Source: Sphingomonas immobilis
GTDB taxonomy: Bacteria > Pseudomonadota > Alphaproteobacteria > Sphingomonadales > Sphingomonadaceae
Assembly (NCBI RefSeq): GCF_030580995.1
Contig: NZ_JAUQSZ010000002.1
Span: forward strand, 62,001 to 126,000
DNA length: 64,000 bases
Reading direction: 5' to 3'
The notes beneath the pieces were generated by a model, which did no database searches, had not been told where the DNA came from, and saw only the letters and a list, made by a program, of their open reading frames with translations. Both the position numbers and the translations under genes were made by a program. Below, one piece after another: positions 54,337 through 63,251 of the stretch; the stretch's first letter is position 1; every line of letters starts with the position of its first letter.

Positions 54337-55034
54337 CGGCCGCTCGCGGGATGCCGCAGCGATCCGGTCGGATCGTGCAGCCGCCCCTTGTCGAGCCGCA
54401 TCATGTGCGCATCCGGGATTCGCCCGAGCAGGTGAAAATCGTGCGTCGCGACGACAACGGTCGTCCCCAGCCGGTTGAGCGATTCGAACAGATGCAGCAG
54501 CCGCTCGGCCATGTCGGGGTCGACGTTGCCGGTCGGCTCGTCCGCGACGAGAATCTCGGGCCGGCCGATCACCGCCCGCGCGATCGCGACGCGCTGCTGC
54601 TCGCCGCCCGACAGCGTCGGTGGGCGCGCATCCGCCTTGCCCTCCAGCCCGACCCAGGCCAGCATCTCGCGCACCGGCGCCTCGATATCGCCCTCGGGCA
54701 CGCCGGATACGCGCAAGGGCAGCGCGATATTGTCGAACGAGGAGAGGTGGGGCACCAGCCGGAAATCCTGGAACACCACGCCGATCCGCCGGCGGAACCC
54801 CGGCAGGCGTCCGCGCGGCAGCGTCACCGCATCCTCGCCGAACAGCCGGATCGCCCCGCGCGTCGGCCGCTGCGCCAGATACAGCAGCTTGAGCAGCGAT
54901 GTCTTGCCCGCCCCGCTCGCGCCGGTGAGGAAATAGAATGCGCCGCCCGCCAGCGTGAAGCTGACGTCGGACAAGGTTTCCTCGCCATGACCATAGCGCA
55001 GGCCGACATTCTCGAACTGGACGATATTCGCCAT
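54333..55034 (-). CDS. ftsE: Cell division ATP-binding protein FtsE
   Basis: A 233-residue ABC ATPase. Walker A is GASGAGKT at 38-45, the Q-loop follows at VFQDFRLVPHLS, the signature is LSGGEQQRVAIARA, and Walker B is ILVADEPTGNVD. It drives FtsX to control septal peptidoglycan splitting. The ATG at 55034 begins the family-typical MANIVQFENVGLRYG. Divergent from the zinc-ribbon gene across 192 bases, as in other sphingomonads. Confidence 0.96.
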   Translation of the reverse strand: MANIVQFENVGLRYGHGEETLSDVSFTLAGGAFYFLTGASGAGKTSLLKLLYLAQRPTRGAIRLFGEDAVTLPRGRLPGFRRRIGVVFQDFRLVPHLSSFDNIALPLRVSGVPEGDIEAPVREMLAWVGLEGKADARPPTLSGGEQQRVAIARAVIGRPEILVADEPTGNVDPDMAERLLHLFESLNRLGTTVVVATHDFHLLGRIPDAHMMRLDKGRLHDPTGSLRHPASGR

Positions 55035-55147
55035 GATCCGGCGTGTGCCGCTCGCCTCGCTTGTCTTGCCCCGGGTGCCGCCATCGCACGATCCGCCGTG
55101 TTGCTTCAAGCATCGCCCGGCCCACGCGGGGTTTCAGCGCGAAACAC

Positions 55148-55176
55148 TTGCCAGTTCGGCGAGGCGGTGCTTAGAT
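55148..55176 (+). promoter_or_regulatory. Candidate promoter of the zinc-ribbon gene
   Basis: TTGCCA (55148-55153) and TTAGAT (55171-55176) are exactly 17 bases apart, about 50 bases upstream of the start codon. Consensus resemblance only. Confidence 0.45.
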
Positions 55177-55226
55177 TCTCCGGCGAGATTGCGACGATCC
55201 GCATCCTCGGAAAACCGCGTGACGTC

Positions 55227-55931
55227 ATGATCCTCGAATGCCCCGAATGCCGGACACGCTATTTGGTCCCCGACACGGCGATCGGTGTGGACGGCCGCAC
55301 CGTGCGCTGCGCCAGTTGCAAGCATAGCTGGTTCCAGGAAGGACCGGAGGTGCTCGATCTCGTCGCGCGCGCCGCCGAACCGGCCCCGGCCCCGCCTCCC
55401 TCCGCCGCACCCGAACCGGCCTATGCGGAAAGCCCGCGCGAGCCTGACGGCGTGGCCGACGATTTCGACGCCTTCGCCCACCAGCCGCCGTTCCGCCCGC
55501 GCCGCAACCCTGCGCGCCGCTGGACGATCGCGGCGATCGCGGCCGGCCTCGTCATGCTGATCGCGGCGGCGGGCGTGCTCTATTCGGGCGCGCCGGGCCT
55601 CGCCTTCCAGCTCGGCCTGCCGATGGGCACGCCGGAAACCCCGCTCAAGATCGTCAGCAAGCCGATCGATCACCACGATCTCGACAACGGCAGCGAGATT
55701 TTCGCGATCAGCGGCAACGTCGTCAATCCGACCGACACCCGTCAGCAGGTGCCCGACATCCGCGCCGAGCTGCGCGACGAACAGGGCCGCCTCGTCTACA
55801 GCTGGATGATCCGCCCCGACGCGATGGTCCTGCCGCCGCGCGGCCAGGTCGCCTTCAACAGCGCCAAGCTCGACGTGCCCGTCAACGCCAAGCGGCTGGT
55901 GCTGAGCTTTTCCGGCGAAGCGAAGAACTGA
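55227..55931 (+). CDS. MJ0042-type zinc-ribbon membrane protein
   Basis: A 234-residue protein. An N-terminal zinc ribbon has Cys5, Cys8, Cys28 and Cys31; a proline-rich linker leads to one membrane helix (about 100-122), and the C-terminal domain is DUF3426-like (IFAISGNVVNPTDTRQQVPDI, PPRGQVAFNSAKLDVPVNAKRL). The function is unknown; related proteins are adjacent to ftsEX in alphaproteobacteria. The ATG at 55227 starts MILECPECRTRY. Confidence 0.88.
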   Translation: MILECPECRTRYLVPDTAIGVDGRTVRCASCKHSWFQEGPEVLDLVARAAEPAPAPPPSAAPEPAYAESPREPDGVADDFDAFAHQPPFRPRRNPARRWTIAAIAAGLVMLIAAAGVLYSGAPGLAFQLGLPMGTPETPLKIVSKPIDHHDLDNGSEIFAISGNVVNPTDTRQQVPDIRAELRDEQGRLVYSWMIRPDAMVLPPRGQVAFNSAKLDVPVNAKRLVLSFSGEAKN

Positions 55932-56028
55932 TCGCGCCGCTTGCGGAAGCGGTTGCAAGCCGCGATCCGCTTTGCTAGGGGCGCTCCCCTACCAGCTGCC
56001 GGGCCCAAGTACCGGCGGTGTTTCATGT

Positions 56029-56115
56029 GCGGCCGTGGCGGAACTGGTAGACGCGCAACGTTGAGGTCGTTGTGGGCGAAAGCCCGTGGAAGTTCGAGTC
56101 TTCTCGGCCGCACCA
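56029..56115 (+). tRNA. tRNA-Leu (anticodon GAG)
   Basis: An 87-base type II tRNA with encoded CCA. The acceptor GCGGCCG pairs with CGGCCGC before ACCA; the anticodon stem CAACG/CGTTG encloses the loop TTGAGGT (anticodon GAG, reading CUC/CUU); a variable arm (TGGGCGAAAGCCCG) and T-arm (GAAGTTCGAGTCTTC) follow. Length and the long variable arm fit leucine. Confidence 0.97.
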
Positions 56116-56297
56116 GAAAGAAGAGCACGCGGCGCCGGTCGGCGCCGCGATGCCCTCCAAAAATCATATCGCCCCCAGAACCATATCGCCCGATGCGCGT
56201 TCGGCTTGATCGAGATCACGACGTGCGGCGCATCGCGTGCTAGCGTCTTGACGGACTCGGGCCCCGGACTCGGGGCCCCCAGGGGAAGCGCACGCAT

Positions 56298-56693
56298 ATG
56301 GAACATCTCACCCTCTCCGAAGCCGAATGGCGCAAGCGGCTGAGCCCGGAGGCGTATCACGTCCTGCGTGAGGCGGGGACGGAACGCGCCTTTACCGGCC
56401 GCTACAACGACAACAAGGCCGACGGCATCTATCGCTGCGGCGGTTGCGCGACGCCCTTGTTCGACAGTGCCGACAAATATGATTCGGGCTCGGGCTGGCC
56501 CAGCTTCACCCAGCCGATCAGCGCGGAGGTGGTGGTCGAACACAGCGACACCAGCCACGGCATGACCCGCACCGAGGCGCGCTGCGCGGTGTGCGACGGC
56601 CATCTCGGCCACGTCTTCCCGGATGGCCCGCCGCCGACGGGCCTGCGCTATTGCATGAATTCGCTCAGCCTCGATTTCAAACCGCGCAGCTGA
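56298..56693 (+). CDS. msrB: Peptide-methionine (R)-S-oxide reductase MsrB
   Basis: A 131-residue enzyme that repairs R-methionine sulfoxide. The zinc site is CxxC at Cys47/Cys50 and Cys96/Cys99; the catalytic cysteine is Cys119 in [17 protein letters not shown] and [11 protein letters not shown] are diagnostic. Single gene between the tRNA and the PBP1A-type gene. The ATG at 56298 matches the family N-terminus. Confidence 0.96.
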   Translation: MEHLTLSEAEWRKRLSPEAYHVLREAGTERAFTGRYNDNKADGIYRCGGCATPLFDSADKYDSGSGWPSFTQPISAEVVVEHSDTSHGMTRTEARCAVCDGHLGHVFPDGPPPTGLRYCMNSLSLDFKPRS

Positions 56694-56766
56694 ATCTCCT
56701 TGGTTTCTCGACATGCTGAACGCTTGTTCGGGCGCGGTTAACCGCGTATCCGCAAACGCCTAGCGC

Positions 56767-58959
56767 ATGGCCCGATCCTCCAAGCCCTCTTCCCGGTCGT
56801 CCCGGTCTGCATCGACGGCGTCGTCCAAGCCGCGCTGGCGCAGGCGGCTCGTCCTCGCGCTGCAGATCTGCCTCGGCCTCGGCGCGGTCGCCTTCATCGC
56901 GCTCGCCACCACCGTCTATCTGACGATGGCGCAACTGCCGAGCTACGATCAGCTAAAATCCTCGCCCAACGGCCAGATGATCCGCGTCCACGCCGCCGAT
57001 GGCACCGTCATCGTCTCGCTGGGCCCAAGCTACGGCGACTGGCTGTCCTACGATCGCATCCCGCAGGTGATGCGCGACGCGATGGTCTCGGTCGAGGATC
57101 GCCGCTTCCGCTCGCATCCCGGCATCGATCCGATCGGTCTCGCGCGCGCGGTCGAGCTCGGCATCGTCAACCGCGGCAAGGGCAAGCGCCAGCAGGGCGC
57201 GTCCACGATCACGCAGCAGGTCGCCCGCACGATCTTCCTGTCGAACCGCGTCAACTGGGGCCGCAAGGCGCGCGAGGCGATCATCGCGCTCGCGCTCGAA
57301 CGCAAGTTCAGCAAGGATCAGATCCTCGAACTGTACCTCAACAAGGTCTATTTCGGCGGCGGCGCCTACGGCGTCGATGCCGCGAGCCGCAAATTCTTCG
57401 GCCACGGCGCCGATCACCTCTCGCTGGCCGAGGCCGCCGTCATCGCCGGCCTCGTCAAGGCGCCCTCGGTCTACTCGCCCACTGCCGATGCAGAGGCGGC
57501 GATCGGTCGCGCCGGCGTGGTCATCGGGCTGATGCGCGAAACCGGCGCGATCACGCCGGAGGAAGCCGCCAGCGCCAATCCCAAGGCGGTGACGCTCGCG
57601 CCCGAACCCAAGCAGAACAGCGTGCGCTATTTCACCGACTGGGCACTGCCCCAGCTCGAAATGCTGATCGACGAACCCAACCGCCCGCTCGAAGTGTGGA
57701 CGACGCTCGATCTCGGCATGCAGCGCGCCGCCGATACCGCCGTGCGCGCCAACGCCCCCAACGGCGCACAGGGCGCGCTCGTCGCCATCGACCGCGACGG
57801 CGCGGTGCGCGCGATGGTGGGCGGGACGGACTATGTTTCATCCAACTACAACCGCGCGACGACCGCCGTCCGCCAGCCGGGCTCCTCGTTCAAGCTGTTC
57901 GTCTATCTCGCCGCGCTCGAAGCCGGTCACAAGCCCGACGATTCGATCGTCGACGAGCCGGTGACGATCGACGGCTGGAGCCCGCGCAACGATTCGCGGC
58001 GCAATTCCGGCGCGGTCTCCTTGCGCACCGCCTTCGCCTTCTCGCTCAACACCGTCGCGGCGAAGCTGGGGCAGGAGGTCGGCTTCGCGACCGTTGCGGA
58101 CATGGCGAAGCGCTTCGGCATCACCACGCCCGTCAACACGCATCCGTCGATGGTGCTCGGCACCTCCGACGTGCGGCTGATCGACATGACGCGCGCCTTT
58201 GCCAGCGTCGGCAACAAGGGCGTCGCCGTCACCCCCTACGGCATCACCAAGGTGACGGCCGGCGGCGAGACGATCTATTCGCAGACGGTCGATACCAGCC
58301 ACGTCCTCGTCGCGCCCTATGTCGCCGCGCAGATGACCGATCTGTTGCAGACCGCGGTCGCGACCGGCACCGGCAAGGCCGCGCAGATCGGCCGTCCCGT
58401 CGCGGGCAAGACCGGCACGACCACCTCGACCAAGGACGGCTGGTTCCTGGGCTTCTCCAGCGGGCTGACCACCGGCGTGTGGATGGGCCGCGACGACGCC
58501 AAGCCGATCCCCGGCCTGCACGGCGGCACCGCCCCGGCGCGCGCCTTCCATGATTTCATGGCAGTAGCCGTCGCCAAGCGCCCGGTCGAACAGTTCGACA
58601 CCAAGGTGACGCTACCAGACTGGCAGGTCGAACCGGATGAGGAATCCTATTTCGGCGGGCCCGACAACGGCGTGTTCGTCGATCCCGACGGCAACCCCGC
58701 CGGCGATGGCGGCGTGCCGCAGGCGAGCGACCGCGGCCAGCGCGTCGATCCCGACGGCAATCCGATCGGCGACGGCACCGTCGCGCCCGACGAAACGCCA
58801 CGGCCCAAGCCGGAAAAGCTCGACCAGAGCTGGATCGACCGCATGACCGGCCGCGATAGCAACCCGCCATCGGCGGGGCGGCCGGTCACGCCGCGCGACC
58901 GTCCCGGCGCAGCGCCGACGCCGTTGCCCGATCGCAATCAGCCGCGCGCGAATCCTTAA
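56767..58959 (+). CDS. PBP1A-family peptidoglycan synthase (class A penicillin-binding protein)
   Basis: A 730-residue bifunctional enzyme. A basic, Ser-rich cytoplasmic N-terminus precedes one membrane helix (about 34-57). The GT51 domain has the catalytic Glu in VEDRRF and the GASTITQQ motif; the transpeptidase has SSFK, SLN and KTGTT. The C-terminal tail is low-complexity, with two VDPDGNP-type repeats and many prolines and charged residues. It is distinct from the PBP1C at 17000, lacking that protein's extra C-terminal domain. Confidence 0.92.
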   Translation: MARSSKPSSRSSRSASTASSKPRWRRRLVLALQICLGLGAVAFIALATTVYLTMAQLPSYDQLKSSPNGQMIRVHAADGTVIVSLGPSYGDWLSYDRIPQVMRDAMVSVEDRRFRSHPGIDPIGLARAVELGIVNRGKGKRQQGASTITQQVARTIFLSNRVNWGRKAREAIIALALERKFSKDQILELYLNKVYFGGGAYGVDAASRKFFGHGADHLSLAEAAVIAGLVKAPSVYSPTADAEAAIGRAGVVIGLMRETGAITPEEAASANPKAVTLAPEPKQNSVRYFTDWALPQLEMLIDEPNRPLEVWTTLDLGMQRAADTAVRANAPNGAQGALVAIDRDGAVRAMVGGTDYVSSNYNRATTAVRQPGSSFKLFVYLAALEAGHKPDDSIVDEPVTIDGWSPRNDSRRNSGAVSLRTAFAFSLNTVAAKLGQEVGFATVADMAKRFGITTPVNTHPSMVLGTSDVRLIDMTRAFASVGNKGVAVTPYGITKVTAGGETIYSQTVDTSHVLVAPYVAAQMTDLLQTAVATGTGKAAQIGRPVAGKTGTTTSTKDGWFLGFSSGLTTGVWMGRDDAKPIPGLHGGTAPARAFHDFMAVAVAKRPVEQFDTKVTLPDWQVEPDEESYFGGPDNGVFVDPDGNPAGDGGVPQASDRGQRVDPDGNPIGDGTVAPDETPRPKPEKLDQSWIDRMTGRDSNPPSAGRPVTPRDRPGAAPTPLPDRNQPRANP

Positions 58960-59167
58960 AGCGCGTCCCCGGAAAATCGCGCTGTCCTACAGCCGGTGCT
59001 AAGCGTATTCTCGCGGTCGCTCTTTCCCATCGTCGGTGCCCGACACCCGCTCGTCGATCCCGCGCCGGCTGGCCACAGGTGCGGATCAGTGTGACTTTAA
59101 TGTGACCTTTCGCACCCGATCGGTACAAATTTGGAAACGATCGACCCTTACAGTTTCGATTCAGGTG
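58960..59167. other. Structured, AT-richer intergenic region; possible small RNA locus
   Basis: A 208-base gap between two convergent genes. It carries CTGTCCTACA copy 3 (58982-58991) near the left end and an AT-richer right half with two TTGACA-like hexamers on the minus strand (about 59163-59158 and 59173-59168, in TTGACAGATTGACA), and an inverted CGATCG pair about 15 bases apart. No open frame of note. A minus-strand promoter without a downstream gene would suggest a small RNA, but this is a guess. Confidence 0.35.
58982..58991. repeat. CTGTCCTACA element, copy 3
   Basis: Same 10-mer as at 27977 and 34297, here as GCTGTCCTACAGC, a five-base stem with a three-base loop. It lies 23 bases after the PBP gene stop and shares downstream blocks with copy 1. 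Confidence 0.55.
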
Positions 59168-59872
59168 TCAATCTGTCAACCCAGGTCTAACTCTCGCGTG
59201 CTCTGTCCGCCCGATCCAGTGCAGAGCCGCGCCGTTGCGGCGCAGCCACGCGCGCGATGCCGCCGGATCATTCTCGTCCAACTCCGCCGCCAGCGCATGA
59301 AAGGCGGGGCCGTGGTTCATATGCACACGATGCGCGACCTCGTGCGCGACCGTCGATCGCCGCACGAAAACCGGTGCCAGCAGCAACCGCCAGCTATACC
59401 GGATCGCCCCGCTCGACGCGCAGCTCCCCCAGCGGCCCTTGGGATCGCCGACCGATACGCCCGCGACCGTAACCCCGGCGCGGTCTGCGCAGGCGATGGT
59501 TTCCTCGCTCAGCAAATCCAGTGCCGCGCGCCGCAGCCAGAGTTCGATCCGCCGCGACAGGCCCTCGGCCGGTCCGCCACACACGAGCCGGTCGCCCATC
59601 AGCGCCACCTTGCGCGGCCGCGCGGCGTCCCAGTCGATCGTGACCTGCGCATCGCCGATCGGGATCACCGCCCCCGGCGCGAACGGCTTAGGCTGCGGCA
59701 GGCGCGCCCGCTGCGCCTCGATCCAGGGCTGATGCTCCGCCGCCCAGAGCAGCGCCTTCTTCAACGCCGCGCGCGGCGGCAGCGTGAGCCGCACCCGCCC
59801 GCTCACCGGATCGACCGACAGCCGCGCCTTGCGCGCGCGGGCATTGCGGACGACCTCGATGTCTTCGCTCAC
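59168..59872 (-). CDS. YgjP/DUF45-type metallopeptidase
   Basis: A 234-residue zinc metallopeptidase of the DUF45/M48-like family. HEVAH (HExxH) with a downstream His in HMNHGPAFHALAAELD supplies the zinc ligands; GRWGSCASSGAIRYSWRLLLAP is the family's signature before the site. The target is unknown. The ATG overlaps the YcgN-like stop by four bases. Confidence 0.88.
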   Translation of the reverse strand: MSEDIEVVRNARARKARLSVDPVSGRVRLTLPPRAALKKALLWAAEHQPWIEAQRARLPQPKPFAPGAVIPIGDAQVTIDWDAARPRKVALMGDRLVCGGPAEGLSRRIELWLRRAALDLLSEETIACADRAGVTVAGVSVGDPKGRWGSCASSGAIRYSWRLLLAPVFVRRSTVAHEVAHRVHMNHGPAFHALAAELDENDPAASRAWLRRNGAALHWIGRTEHARVRPGLTD

Positions 59873-60303
59873 AACTCCCGCTCGACGATGTGATGCTCCA
59901 GCTCGCCGGCATCATCCTCCGATATCGTCCAGCCGCGCACCGATTGCCCCGCGCGGTGTACCGCCTCGCGGTCGCCGCACACCAGATAATGCCATTCGGG
60001 CAATTGCCGGTCCTCGGCGCGCAGGCGGTACGCGCAGGTCGAGGGTAGCCACTCGATCCCGTGGACATTGTTGCGGTCGAGCCGCACGCAGTCGCTGACG
60101 AAGGCATGGCGGTGCTTGTAGTCGGAACAGAGCGCCGTCGCCCGGTCGAGCAGGCGGCACGACACGTTGGTCGGGAACAACTCGCCGGTTTCCTCATCCT
60201 CCAGCTTGTGGATGCAGCATTTGCCGCAACCGTCGCACAGCGCCTCCCACTGCGCACGGTCGAGCTTCTCGATCGGCGTATCTTCCCAGAAGCGCGCGCT
60301 CAT
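59869..60303 (-). CDS. YcgN family cysteine-cluster protein (UPF0260)
   Basis: A 144-residue protein with CDGCGKCC near the N-terminus and several more cysteines (SCRLL, LCSDY, DCVRL), typical of the YkgJ/YcgN zinc- or iron-sulfur-binding cluster families; the role is unknown. It starts inside the SCO gene stop and overlaps the metallopeptidase gene. Confidence 0.88.
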   Translation of the reverse strand: MSARFWEDTPIEKLDRAQWEALCDGCGKCCIHKLEDEETGELFPTNVSCRLLDRATALCSDYKHRHAFVSDCVRLDRNNVHGIEWLPSTCAYRLRAEDRQLPEWHYLVCGDREAVHRAGQSVRGWTISEDDAGELEHHIVEREL

Positions 60304-60905
60304 CGCGTCCAGCGCGCCAGTTCGCGCGCGACGGCATCGGGATTCTCGTCGACCGGCAACAGCGCCAGCGGCTTGCCCGCCGGGTCCATCAGATAGGCGA
60401 TGCGACTATGCTCGACGAGGTAGCCGCCACCGGGCGTGGTTTCCCCCTTCCTGTAGATCACCTTGTACGCGCTCGCGGCCTTGTCGACCGCCGCCGCCGA
60501 GCCGGTCAGGCCGACCATGCGCGGATGAAACGCCTTCACATACTCCTTGAGGACCGCCGGCGTGTCCCGCGCGGGATCGACCGTTATGAACACCGGCACC
60601 ACCTTGGCGCCGCGCGCAGGATCCTTCGCCTCGAACTGGCGCAGGCCCGCGCCCAGCACCTGCATATCGATCGGGCAGACATCGGGGCAGAAGGTGTAGC
60701 CGAAATACATGACACGGTATTTGCCGGCGAAACTCGCATCGGTCACGGCGCGGCCGTTCTGGTCGGTCAGCGCGAACGGCCCGCCGATCGTCGCCCCTTC
60801 CAGCGGCGGCCGCTCGGGCGGAGCGCCGGGCGAACAGGCGAGCGGAAGCAGGGCGATCAGTAAAGCGGCAAGCGGCGCAAATCGGGCGCGCGAAATCTCG
60901 TTCAT
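60300..60905 (-). CDS. SCO1/SenC family copper-binding lipoprotein
   Basis: A 201-residue thioredoxin-fold protein that delivers copper to cytochrome oxidase (CuA) or guards redox state. The lipobox LLPLAC places the lipid on Cys24; the copper ligands are Cys73 and Cys77 (FCPDVCP) and His166 (VEHSR). The ATG at 60905 gives a standard signal; an ATG at 60920 is possible. First of the SCO-ycgN-DUF45 operon. Divergent from the ankyrin gene. Confidence 0.92.
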   Translation of the reverse strand: MNEISRARFAPLAALLIALLPLACSPGAPPERPPLEGATIGGPFALTDQNGRAVTDASFAGKYRVMYFGYTFCPDVCPIDMQVLGAGLRQFEAKDPARGAKVVPVFITVDPARDTPAVLKEYVKAFHPRMVGLTGSAAAVDKAASAYKVIYRKGETTPGGGYLVEHSRIAYLMDPAGKPLALLPVDENPDAVARELARWTR

Positions 60906-60976
60906 GGTGTTGCCAGCCATGATCTGATAGCGCCACACAAGCAAGCCAGACCAAGGCAAAGGGGCGCTACTTCCAG

Positions 60977-61582
60977 ATGATTGCTCGTACCTTTCCCATC
61001 ACCATCGCCCTCCTCCTCGCACTCGGCGCGGCTCCGGCCACCGCACAGCTCGGCCAGTCGGAGGGCTACAAATTCCTGCAGGCGATCCGCGACTCGAAGA
61101 ACGACGAGGTGATCGCCACGCTGTCGAAACCCGGCTCGCAGATCGTCAATACGCGCGATCGCGGCAACGGGGAGGGCGCGATTCATATCGTCACCCGGCG
61201 CAACGACGTCGCCTATCTCAATTATCTGATCGCGAACGGCGCCGACACCAATCTGCGCGACGGCAAGGGCGACACGGCGATGCTGATCGCGGCGGGCAAT
61301 GGCCGCGGCGACATCATCGAGATCCTTCAGAAGGGCGGGGCGAACGTCAATCTCGCCAATTCAAGCGGCGAGACCCCGCTGATCCGCGCCGTGCAGAAAC
61401 GCGATCTGTCGATGGTGCGCATCCTGCTGTCGCTCGGTGCCGATCCCGATCAGGCCGACATGCTCGCGGGCATGTCGGCGCGCGACTATGCCAAGCAGGA
61501 CGTGCGCTCACCCGCGATCGCCAAGCTGATAGAGGAGACGCCCAAGAAGCCGCGCCGCGCGGTCTCCGGGCCCAAGCTCTAA
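60977..61582 (+). CDS. Secreted ankyrin-repeat protein
   Basis: A 201-residue protein with a signal peptide (about 1-22, ending TAQL) and four or so ankyrin repeats (GAIHIVTRRNDVAYLNYLIANGADTN, GDTAMLIAAGNGRGDIIEIL, GETPLIRAVQKRDLSMVRILLSLGADP, given in parts). A basic tail ends it. Ankyrin proteins of the periplasm often buffer partner proteins; the partner is unknown. Its TAA overlaps the stop of mmcB on the other strand. Confidence 0.85.
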   Translation: MIARTFPITIALLLALGAAPATAQLGQSEGYKFLQAIRDSKNDEVIATLSKPGSQIVNTRDRGNGEGAIHIVTRRNDVAYLNYLIANGADTNLRDGKGDTAMLIAAGNGRGDIIEILQKGGANVNLANSSGETPLIRAVQKRDLSMVRILLSLGADPDQADMLAGMSARDYAKQDVRSPAIAKLIEETPKKPRRAVSGPKL

Positions 61583-62073
61583 CTCAGCGCTTCGGCCTCG
61601 GGGTCGATCAGCGCCGTCAGCCTTCGCGCCGCGCGTCGGCCGAAGCCCAAGGTCACGCGCTTGCGCACCGCCGCCGAAAGCGGCTCGGTATGCGCCTCGC
61701 GCACGATCGCGGCGTCATAGCGATCGGCGACGATGATGCCGGTCCGCGCCGGCAGAAACGCCTCCCCGTGCAACGGCGAGAAATCGAACCCGGCCGGCAC
61801 CGCCCAATAGAAGCGATCGCAACAGGCGAGATAATCGGTCCATTTCGCATCGCCGAGCATATCGGCGCGCGACACCTTGATCTCGACGATGACGACATTT
61901 CCGCGCGAATCGAGCGCCATGAGATCGGCGCGGCGGCCGCCATCGAGCGGCACTTCGCCGATCGCGACAAGATCGTGGCGCAGCAACATCCGCATCGTGC
62001 CGCGCGCGACCTCGGCCGCGCACAGCGGCGCTAACGCCGGATCGGCACAGGAAACGGGGGACGACAGGCTCAT
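61579..62073 (-). CDS. mmcB: MmcB family DNA repair protein
   Basis: A 164-residue PD-(D/E)xK-like protein, known in Caulobacter as MmcB of the SOS regulon. The pattern ADLMALDSRGNVVIVEIKVSRADMLGDAKW contains the D...ExK site, given in parts, and WAVPAGFDF follows. A LexA box was not spotted near its start. Tail-to-tail overlap with the ankyrin gene. Confidence 0.88.
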   Translation of the reverse strand: MSLSSPVSCADPALAPLCAAEVARGTMRMLLRHDLVAIGEVPLDGGRRADLMALDSRGNVVIVEIKVSRADMLGDAKWTDYLACCDRFYWAVPAGFDFSPLHGEAFLPARTGIIVADRYDAAIVREAHTEPLSAAVRKRVTLGFGRRAARRLTALIDPEAEALS

Positions 62074-62126
62074 CCCCCGAATAATAGAACATTATGCGAA
62101 CAGGTCAAACCCGTTCCCGGCAATGC

Positions 62127-62756
62127 TCAACGATAGAAAACGTGATTGCCGATCGCGGCGACGGTAGCGCGGCCCCATTTCGGCGCGACGCGACGCGCAT
62201 GGAAATAGAGCGCGTCGGGCGCCGGGCTGTCCCACGCATCGGCCAGCGCGACGCGGGCGACCGCCAGGGCGGTGCGATACTGGCTGTTCGGTGCGATCGC
62301 GGGCACCTGGCCGCCGCGCACGAAGGCGAACTGGCCGGGCTGCGTCACCACCGAGCAGACCGAGCGCGGGAAGCGACCGGACTTCGTGCGGTTGAGGATC
62401 ACTTCGCCGACCGCGAGCTGCCCGCTCAGCGGTTCGCCCTTGGCTTCGAAGTAGATCGCTCCGGCAAGGCAGGTGAGTTCGTCGCTCTGTCCGGTACGAT
62501 CCTGATGCGCGGCGATTGCCTGCTGCAAGGAATCATAATCTTCGGTGTCATCGCCATCACCGGTCGCAATCTCGGCGACGGCAGGCTTTTCGGCGGGAAC
62601 GGAAGGAATTTCAGTGGCCTGGGGAACGATCTGAACAGTTGCTGCGTTTGCAGTCCGATCCAGTTCCTTGGCGAAGCCCGGCGTGCTCGCGCCGGCAGAG
62701 GCCAGAAGGCCGAGAGTAATCGTCGCAACCGTTGCGACACGTTCGAAAAACGACAT
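62127..62756 (-). CDS. Cell wall hydrolase (SleB type)
   Basis: A 209-residue secreted hydrolase with a signal peptide (SFFERVATVATITLGLLASAGAS) and a C-terminal SleB domain starting at LTCLAGAIYFEAKGEPLSGQLAV (catalytic Glu in YFEA), VILNRTKSGRFPRSVC and FYR at the end. Such enzymes cut murein glycan. Single gene; 153 bases of unremarkable DNA separate it from the next. Confidence 0.88.
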   Translation of the reverse strand: MSFFERVATVATITLGLLASAGASTPGFAKELDRTANAATVQIVPQATEIPSVPAEKPAVAEIATGDGDDTEDYDSLQQAIAAHQDRTGQSDELTCLAGAIYFEAKGEPLSGQLAVGEVILNRTKSGRFPRSVCSVVTQPGQFAFVRGGQVPAIAPNSQYRTALAVARVALADAWDSPAPDALYFHARRVAPKWGRATVAAIGNHVFYR

Positions 62757-62909
62757 TCAACCGACTAAAATGCGGTGGTGCGCGAGACGACAGGCTACCT
62801 CAGCAGCATGTAGAACGGACAACCCCCGACTGCGTAACCAACGAGATCGCACCTCGACTGGCACAACGCGATAAAGACCGCGCGCGTCTGCTGGTATGGC
62901 CGGTTCGGG

Positions 62910-63251
62910 TCAACCACCAAATATTGTTTCTGCGGCGAATCGTTCTGCAGACGGGATGTCGAGTTCGATCACCCACAGATCAGGGTCGCGCGCGCGGCGG
63001 CGTTTCCAATAGTCGTCGATCGTCGGCGCATCAGCCGATTCGTCCGGCCCAACGCGCGTAAGGATCGCCGCTCCGTCGAGATTGCGACCCGGCTCCGCCA
63101 TGCCCACGAATGCCCATTTCTCGCGCAGGATCAGCAACATCGATCCCGCTTGGTCGTCACCCCGGGCAAGCACCATCGCCATGCCACCGGCATCGTTCGC
63201 GCGCCGCAGCAACGCGCCAACCAGAACGCCCGTCGGCAGCCGGTCGCTCAT
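62910..63251 (-). CDS. DUF1491 family protein
   Basis: A 113-residue protein of a small family restricted, as far as I know, to alphaproteobacteria. The order LPTGVLVGALLRRANDAGG, REKWAFVG, and the Trp/Arg-rich DYWKRRRARDPDLWVIELD is typical. Function unknown. It overlaps the upstream thioesterase gene by four bases. Confidence 0.88.
   Translation of the reverse strand: MSDRLPTGVLVGALLRRANDAGGMAMVLARGDDQAGSMLLILREKWAFVGMAEPGRNLDGAAILTRVGPDESADAPTIDDYWKRRRARDPDLWVIELDIPSAERFAAETIFGG

Noticed and set aside
61990..62126. LexA/SOS box upstream of mmcB
   Set aside because: The alphaproteobacterial GTTC-N7-GTTC pattern was not seen in the region before the start codon, although AGAACATTATGCGAACA has a loose resemblance.
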